Shown here: one piece after another, positions 6,001-7,027 of the stretch
Layout of the letters: each line of letters starts with the position of its first letter
How positions within the stretch are numbered: position 1 is the first letter of the stretch
Assembly (NCBI GenBank): GCA_028710845.1
Contig: JAQTTI010000054.1
Location: forward strand, 1-7,027
DNA length: 7,027 bases
Reading direction: 5' to 3'
Source: Candidatus Omnitrophota bacterium
GTDB taxonomy: Bacteria; Omnitrophota; Gorgyraeia; Gygaellales; Profunditerraquicolaceae
Made by a program: the position numbers and the translations under genes
Notes under the pieces: model-generated
What the model was told of the DNA's origin: nothing
Seen by the model: only the letters and a program-made list of their open reading frames with translations
Database searches by the model: none

Positions 6001-7027
6001 GGTTTGCACCGCCTAACCAGCGCAACTCACCCGGCCTGGCCTTAGATAAAGGTTTTAGAAGGATATCGGCAAAAGTAACTGAGGCGATATCTGCTACAAT
6101 CTCATTACGCATATCACCGCTTAATTGAGCGCCGGTAAAATTAGTAATCTTATAGCCATTGTAATCACACGGATTATGACTGGCGGAAATCAAAATACCA
6201 ATATCTGCGCGCACTGCCCTGGTAGTCATTCCAAATGATAACTCCGGGAACGGACAAGGTTCGTCGAATAAATAAACAATAAATTCGTGTTCAGGAGTTG
6301 ATGCGGCAATAAAAAGCTGGGCGATGATCTCAGCAAATTCTGCGCCGGCAATACGGCTGTCATAACCAATAGCTACTTTATGCAGGGCGTGTTTTTTCAT
6401 GTAGCGGATTACCCCGGCGGTCTTTAAAAGCAGCACTACTTCATTAATAGTATTGGGTCCTTTAAGAATTTTAGCCAAAAGTTTATTCTGAACAAAAAGT
6501 TTAAATTCATCCTTAGTCAAAGCAGCTTTGCCACGAATACCGGCAGTACCAAAAGTAATTTCCTGCCTGAAAGCTTCAATAATATGGTCCCAGCGGCCCT
6601 GTTCAATCGCCTCCAAAATAGCCGCTCTGACATTGGGGAACAACTTGGCTAAATGCTCATTTTCAATCCAGGCTTCTAAATTCGGATAGGTATTGGCTAA
6701 GGCAGCATCATAAATTTCCTTGCCTATCTTTTTGGCCTCAAAACGCTGCTTCAGGCGTGCTTCAATCTCCAGTTTAGCCTGAGCGAGAAGTAAATGCGGG
6801 CCAGTGGTTAGAACAAAAACATCCTGAGTAAGATCAATTGTATAATCAATTCTTGGTTCGACCTTCTTTGAATATTCATCAAAACTAGGAACCAGAGCCA
6901 GATGGTAGAAAGCCATGGCATTATTGGCGCTTTCCGGGCGGTACTTTCTTGTCCTCTGTTCAAATTTGCTCATTGCCCGGTCAGGATGATCCACAAGATG
7001 GAAGGTTACATCATAAAAATCAAGCAG
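1..7027 (-). CDS. Internal part of a giant multi-domain membrane-associated protein (open at both ends)
   Basis: One uninterrupted minus-strand reading frame fills the window: the first complete codon is 7027-7025, the last 4-2, giving 2,342 codons with no stop. No start or stop codon of the gene lies inside, so its true length is larger and unknown. In order it carries a phosphohexomutase domain, two copies of a short RAGP/H-[ED]-[IL]-G-A module around a long unassigned region, a SAM-methyltransferase-like domain, a transmembrane stretch, an acidic linker, an HAD-like domain, a hydrophobic hairpin and a GNAT-like segment. Recognisable motifs appear in the same frame from about 6550 down to about 240, so this is one coding frame, not chance openness. 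Giant proteins of this kind are known from Omnitrophota; that assignment is inferred from style. I do not recognise the full-length protein. A frameshift is unlikely, since domain motifs continue without a frame change. Confidence 0.96.
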   Translation of the reverse strand, partial: MLDFYDVTFHLVDHPDRAMSKFEQRTRKYRPESANNAMAFYHLALVPSFDEYSKKVEPRIDYTIDLTQDVFVLTTGPHLLLAQAKLEIEARLKQRFEAKKIGKEIYDAALANTYPNLEAWIENEHLAKLFPNVRAAILEAIEQGRWDHIIEAFRQEITFGTAGIRGKAALTKDEFKLFVQNKLLAKILKGPNTINEVVLLLKTAGVIRYMKKHALHKVAIGYDSRIAGAEFAEIIAQLFIAASTPEHEFIVYLFDEPCPFPELSFGMTTRAVRADIGILISASHNPCDYNGYKITNFTGAQLSGDMRNEIVADIASVTFADILLKPLSKARPGELRWLGGANPIERDYYGVDLDNPEYFIDMHSLHVAQVKGFFVDEALVKQYAGQISLGFSAYNGAGRLAVPRLLAELGFENTRAVSSLQELNGTFPAFGWGEQPDPGDPIAADIAVREFIKEYGQEALEALDLFIGTDPDADRAGFTIPVPEKYQYLFGKYKLLSANDAWTLLIWYRLMRKQASGQLTEPGKHYISFSHVTTDALEAVARYFSINSFGFMAHADKRDVSQYLGYPQAGLPKGLALRSWVGFTYIGETAAKLRELGLINEAGCEESNGFSILGGAVPEGEILGFGGHVNDKDGTLAGMLLTEVACYAASQGKTLFDLLVENIFLNPEIGLYVTANKPLPRVGSFEGAEGITEKINLLKKVQQWMQQANAHPGEFMIAGRKVLGAVEFARGAYDKQHYPGFPDEGVRFFFADSQLKDGDPFTNSRNYITIRPSGTSQTIRFYVQSRILGLVPENAAAAYRDQTITAERIALEAQLQLLEAAGYSDKYRAMVDAQLGKLANDPARPLPGQPMPSREETDAAIKQVGWDNAQILTETAPEVKLAVLLLRSINEDALADYVEYLAKAGLIRAGPYQGFLAAIYENSPAQEGIAISNTYSKYNTIFERAVSIVHEIGATAKFSLPHDINSAREEMVQRIISYSCLGLPVRPEGLIFSHEIREVWNINYYNAHVSAGVEFFAEGEKLGLGQINIDQKTASIHTCYFKSFRPGQKLAQEFAARLYIRAFQISRVLGFETKYAHAFYTLSEIEERDLEELGIAGYKEFWAKQEENYAIFRHLGLEPGKLMPPFSGCYSEHVAPLDEVVAGARANWKKWFYENRVKAIGSETAWKQIDSTINWLEIFSCLEEEQARAFSDILAQLLAKAAPIQNIQNYFLLDKDGRRQLAVRQLAKELTPKQRKFLEREPSLVVTLMGEKPLYYSVMQDISYVREIIGNPSFVSIGLEVLEVGDGKGGVSDYVIYDLPAVSNILNEYRQQLFGLPGLPLALIALLNMTEDEEAIEALIRSVILLPIESDLSDAEETAIDVLLGVLLGIPFEDANWCVFELYSQYKTYSGVSRIPEAYVVPSRHFNRYNDVNLYFGRTEKFRKIVERWDTAIDSWMHFAALDLARSKSGKPLTAKQVRTDIRKNKSLIFELSFADSRIEQALANVREFLIATGRANWIVSLDEFMAFLAETGHLRAGPFKLFYGSFYQAAYYLDQYVLDNPLELTLTLLHDLGAFRGRSHQINRALEKEYKFDKWRQNPWETEADYQHFRLRPGLRISGGLSFLISDDRLLDDAEEIIGANLTRIIGNGIVVVLGFGNIFQELINLAQRFPEATIHGIEWVEADIRAAQEAVALLPDDLRNRIILHHNDFTDLKSVFADGAVKLVYSRGVLDRIILSEEKLNSACREIYRILGEGGLLISIPNDMTMVLRSLGMDDLLFKSKNKRYVYPSLMVFLKSAASYSSAPKHIIIISAFILVLFLGFGLAWLCALPSVAGGEHIVSSGWAEAGGFAFMGVVYGGFDLVKKIEDLVKQILGSDDEEFIEASTEEAETLAEEVDVLETNPMRKKYILEMVAFLERMSKRKQFIAKGSLELRGVVSSQVKLVSFDGSVILDDSGKYAKQAKDLIQLLAAAGVKMVVVTLGNKERTVDHIRRAGLLELLGGEDSIYPVSDNDQKAGVLYDLRKQNNLSVEQVAHLDDSPEVISHLNGICITVGVVKWMEEKEKTTLFQIFSYAGTSEEATENKQMAIARDHFWSMLEVRPDYIVRDLNDANTILSLFSIKPAGNPSGVILQCSLLPLVIIGLVIIFIPLLPVIKEILNANFWFLLIGVNILIAKTLKIPGQDFILKDTEDSDAQSRQFTLQNTKGITFGFVEISETLKGIRLDLMVAAELIGSGIGTSIVRVLRKVLGPNVALIGQPGGYLEHNRGRFLKLGLGPIIIDEDKGILVKEIVIDPVLALRGQTYNETITGRTAEQAWKNFLERVKRIHSACNGTFEAGGNYERSADGTSYSLVWNKDLSDDG
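2..187 (-). other. Unrecognised segment leaving the window (residues 2281-2342)
   Basis: The last 62 residues visible hold TITGRTAEQAWKNFLERVKR, a helix, then ACNGTFEAGGNYERSADG, which is polar and glycine-rich, and SYSLVWNKDLSDDG. The pattern suggests the start of a new beta-rich domain that continues outside the window. I do not recognise it and cannot say how much of the gene remains downstream. Confidence 0.45.
188..472 (-). other. GNAT-acetyltransferase-like segment (residues 2186-2280)
   Basis: The run starts with two strands (ITFGFVEI, then KGIRLDLMVAAEL at 2200-2212). The turn IGSGIGTSIVRVLRKVL (2213-2229) follows and is very like the acetyl-CoA pyrophosphate loop R/Q-x-x-G-x-G/A plus helix of GNAT proteins. 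A strand NVALIG comes next, then NRGRFLKLGLGPI (2246-2258), which matches the N-x-x-a-x-x-F-Y-x-k-x-G-F ending of the fold. The first position of the loop is Leu or Ile rather than R/Q, and no substrate-specific residues can be named. If it binds CoA it would acetylate an unknown amine. It could also be a non-catalytic relic. Assigned by motif pattern only. Confidence 0.55.
563..700 (-). other. Hydrophobic hairpin, one or two membrane segments (residues 2110-2155)
   Basis: Residues 2115-2135 (SLLPLVIIGLVIIFIPLLPV) are uncharged and strongly hydrophobic, with three prolines, and fit a membrane helix. After the short charged turn KEILNAN, residues 2143-2155 (FWFLLIGVNILIA) are hydrophobic again but only 13 long, then Lys. 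The second stretch may be a short or re-entrant helix. The element separates the HAD-like domain from the GNAT-like segment and supports membrane association of this part of the protein. Confidence 0.78.
701..1267 (-). other. HAD-phosphatase-like domain with atypical first motif (residues 1921-2109)
   Basis: The HAD order is visible. A first strand ends KLVSFDGSVILDDSGK (residues 1923-1938). Helix and strand then lead to AAGVKMVVVT with Thr1961 as motif II. SDNDQKAG places Lys1996 as motif III, and VAHLDDSPEVI (2014-2024) is motif IV with the acidic pair Asp2018-Asp2019. The strand GICITVGV (2029-2036) follows. Residues 2081-2098 (RPDYIVRDLNDANTILSL) resemble the closing strand and helix of HAD proteins, set off by an insertion of about 45 charged residues. 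In active enzymes motif I is DxDx[TV]. Here only F-D-G-S is seen, so the acid/base aspartate is missing. The wording D-G-S-V-I-L-D-D-S-G recalls the piece just after motif I in KdsC-type phosphatases, which would mean motif I itself was deleted. Probably inactive or altered. Confidence 0.7.
1382..1459 (-). other. Acidic linker (residues 1857-1882)
   Basis: Residues 1857-1882 (SDDEEFIEASTEEAETLAEE, then VDVLET) carry 13 Asp or Glu and no Lys or Arg. They are followed at once by a basic stretch (MRKKYILEM...RMSKRKQF, about 1885-1906). The acidic part probably forms a flexible or solvent-exposed helix between the membrane hairpin and the HAD-like domain. No known motif is visible. Confidence 0.65.
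1502..1666 (-). other. Transmembrane segment plus a second weakly hydrophobic stretch (residues 1788-1842)
   Basis: Residues 1788-1811 begin HIIIISAFILVLFLGFGLAW and are uncharged over more than 20 positions, a clear membrane-spanning helix, preceded by a basic end (KNKRY at 1763-1767, Lys1787). After a short Gly/Ser-rich loop, residues about 1824-1841 (WAEAGGFAFMGVVYGGF) are small and moderately hydrophobic, then DLVKKIEDLVKQ is charged. If the second stretch also crosses the membrane, it forms a hairpin and the methyltransferase-like and HAD-like domains sit on the same side. If not, they are on opposite sides. The first segment is well supported, the second is not. Confidence 0.75.
1790..2314 (-). 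other. Class I SAM-dependent methyltransferase-like domain (core residues about 1612-1746)
   Basis: The core shows the Rossmann-like order of class I methyltransferases. Motif I is VVVLGFGNIF (residues 1632-1641). Strand 2 ends in HGIEWVEADI (1657-1666), with Glu1660 in the place that holds the ribose hydroxyls of SAM. HHNDFTD (1687-1693) fits motif II, VKLVYSRGVLD (1703-1713) the strand 4 region, and EIYRILGEGGLLISIP (1728-1743) the typical helix-turn-strand before the final sheet. Motif I departs from the D/E-x-G-x-G-x-G pattern: the acidic residue is Val and the third glycine is Ile. SAM binding may therefore be weakened or lost. Residues 1572-1611 before it (KWRQNPWE and GLRISGGLSF) are a linker I cannot assign. 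The substrate is unknown. The fold is fairly safe, activity is not. Confidence 0.72.
2315..2515 (-). repeat. RAGP...HDLGA...HQIN module, copy 2 (residues 1505-1571)
   Basis: Second copy of the diverged module. LAETGHLRAGPFKLFYGSFY (residues 1509-1528) aligns without gaps with residues 901-920 of copy 1. LLHDLGAF (1549-1556) and SHQINRALEKEY (1560-1571) match the H-[ED]-[IL]-G-A and H-[DQ]-I-N parts. The distance from the RAGP proline to the first histidine is 32 residues here against 39 in copy 1, and the gap between the histidines is two residues shorter. It sits just before the methyltransferase-like domain, whereas copy 1 follows the mutase, so the module may be a recurring spacer or docking unit between enzyme-like domains. 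Confidence 0.55.
2516..3781 (-). other. Long unrecognised region between the two RAGP modules (residues 1083-1504)
   Basis: About 420 residues that I do not recognise. The first third (about 1083-1215) is strongly helical and charged (SEIEERDLEELG, RANWKKWFYENRVK, ELTPKQRKFLERE). The middle (about 1243-1300) alternates strands and turns, with LVVTLMGEKPLYYSV, a glycine-rich EVGDGKGG and DYVIYDLPAV, suggesting a compact alpha/beta domain. The next part is acidic and helical (NMTEDEEAIEALIRS, ESDLSDAEETAIDVLLG), then basic and aromatic (SRHFNRYNDVNLYFGRTEKF). No catalytic signature, membrane segment or cysteine cluster stands out. It could hold two or three small domains. It is coding, since it is in frame and stop-free between recognised domains. 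Confidence 0.5.
3782..4117 (-). other. Unassigned alpha/beta segment, faintly acetyltransferase-like (residues 971-1082)
   Basis: After the first RAGP module the chain has alternating strands and helices: AGVEFFAEGEKLGLGQINID (about residues 1011-1030), a strand ASIHTCYF, then FRPGQKLAQEFAARLY (about 1044-1059) and ISRVLGFETKYAHAF (about 1065-1079). The order strand, R-P-G-Q-K-L-A turn, long helix and a V-L-G-F ending is loosely like the core of GNAT acetyltransferases, where an R/Q-x-x-G-x-G/A turn binds CoA. The second turn glycine is absent, so this may only be a coincidence of fold pattern. No function is assigned. Confidence 0.3.
4118..4339 (-). repeat. RAGP...HEIGA...HDIN module, copy 1 (residues 897-970)
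   Basis: Copy 1 of a diverged internal protein repeat. It begins with a helix ending LAKAGLIRAGPYQGFLAAIY (residues 901-920), then about 30 residues, then VHEIGATAK (949-957) and PHDINSAREE (961-970). Copy 2, about 600 residues further on, has the same order: L-A-x-x-G-x-x-R-A-G-P-[YF]-x-x-F-x-x-x-x-Y, H-[ED]-[IL]-G-A, H-[DQ]-I-N-x-A-x-E. The first 20 positions align without gaps with 9 identities. The two conserved histidines and the acidic residue could bind a metal, but there is no HExxH motif. I cannot name the module; that it is a repeat is my own alignment by eye. Confidence 0.55.
4340..4642 (-). other. Helical and proline-rich linker after the mutase (residues 796-896)
   Basis: Residues about 796-838 are strongly helical and alanine/glutamine/leucine-rich (for example ERIALEAQLQLLEAAG). 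A proline-rich stretch follows, NDPARPLPGQPMPSREE (about 841-857), the most obvious flexible joint in the window. After it come two more predicted helices leading to the first RAGP module. No enzyme motif is visible. It most likely marks the boundary between the mutase and the next structural unit. Confidence 0.55.
4643..6580 (-). other. Alpha-D-phosphohexomutase domain (phosphoglucomutase/phosphomannomutase family), residues about 150-795
   Basis: This domain should move a phosphate between C1 and C6 of a hexose phosphate through a phosphoserine and a bound Mg2+. All family hallmarks are in order: FGTAGIRG (residues 159-166, 6530-6553); IGYDSR (220-225); the catalytic loop SASHNP (281-286, 6170-6187) with nucleophile Ser283; domain II ending in the metal loop DPDADR (470-475, 5603-5620); the sugar-specificity loop EESNG (605-609, 5201-5215) followed by KDG (632-634); and the phosphate-binding loop RPSGT (771-775, 4703-4717) before TIRFYVQ. 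The FGTAG form of the first motif resembles the PGM2/PgcA-type branch more than short AlgC-type enzymes. At about 640 residues it is longer than most free-standing members, and spacings between motifs are stretched. Position 776-777 reads S-Q where many members have E-P. Likely active; glucose versus mannose preference cannot be decided. Family certain, subtype not. Confidence 0.95.
6581..7027 (-). other. Unrecognised segment upstream of the mutase domain (residues 1-149)
   Basis: The first 149 residues in the window are the C-terminal part of something that starts outside it. Residues about 1-85 look alpha/beta: a beta-rich stretch (DFYDVTFHLVDHPD), then a basic patch (EQRTRKYRP) and another strand pair (IDYTIDLTQDVFVLTTGP, about residues 61-78). 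Residues about 79-150 are mostly amphipathic helix, rich in K, E, A and L. The helical stretch runs directly into the FGTAGIRG motif of the mutase, so part of it may be the mutase's N-terminal helical arm. I do not recognise the earlier part and assign no function. Confidence 0.5.

Noticed and set aside
6398..6400. In-frame Met210 (MKKHALHKVAIGYDSR) as the start of a separate mutase gene
   Set aside because: The essential FGTAGIRG motif lies upstream at residues 159-166 in the same frame, and the frame stays open to the window edge. The codon is internal.
1..7027. Polyketide/non-ribosomal peptide synthetase or adhesin-type giant gene
   Set aside because: No carrier-protein serine motif, condensation HHxxxDG motif, ketosynthase cysteine motif or tandem adhesin repeat is seen anywhere in the translated frame.
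1..7027. tRNA, rRNA, CRISPR array, insertion sequence ends, promoters or terminators
   Set aside because: None is visible. The entire window is protein-coding in one frame, so apparent AT-rich boxes or short inverted repeats inside it have no support as regulatory sites.

Overview
The whole window lies inside one minus-strand gene. I checked every codon from 7027 down to 2 in one frame and found no stop: 2,342 consecutive codons. The frame leaves the window at both ends, so neither start nor stop codon is present. No intergenic space, promoter, terminator, RNA gene, insertion sequence or CRISPR array is visible. The gene is a fragment of a very large ('giant') protein. Residue numbers used here count from the first complete codon (7027-7025 = residue 1) to the last (4-2 = residue 2342).

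Organism: this is an inference. Giant multi-domain bacterial proteins that combine metabolic-enzyme folds, short transmembrane hairpins and acetyltransferase-like segments are known from Omnitrophota (former OP3 / Candidatus Omnitrophica, in the PVC group). The style and moderate G+C fit that phylum, but nothing in the window proves it.

Layout in protein order (high to low coordinate): (1) residues 1-149, unrecognised alpha/beta then helical segment; (2) residues 150-795, a complete alpha-D-phosphohexomutase (phosphoglucomutase/phosphomannomutase) domain with all four active-site loops; (3) residues 796-896, helical and proline-rich linker; (4) residues 897-970, first copy of a short RAGP...H-E-I-G-A...H-D-I-N module; (5) residues 971-1504, about 530 unrecognised residues; (6) residues 1505-1571, second copy of the module; (7) residues about 1612-1746, class I SAM-methyltransferase-like domain; (8) residues 1788-1842, a transmembrane segment plus a second weakly hydrophobic stretch; (9) an acidic linker; (10) residues 1921-2098, HAD-phosphatase-like domain that seems to lack the usual DxD nucleophile motif; (11) residues 2110-2155, a second hydrophobic hairpin; (12) residues 2186-2280, GNAT-acetyltransferase-like segment; (13) residues 2281-2342, unrecognised tail running out of the window.

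How the parts work together is not shown by the sequence. The mutase looks catalytically competent. The methyltransferase-, HAD- and GNAT-like parts have diverged key motifs. The hydrophobic segments suggest the chain is anchored in a membrane, with enzyme-like domains hung between the anchors. A role in envelope or polysaccharide precursor metabolism is possible but only inferred.
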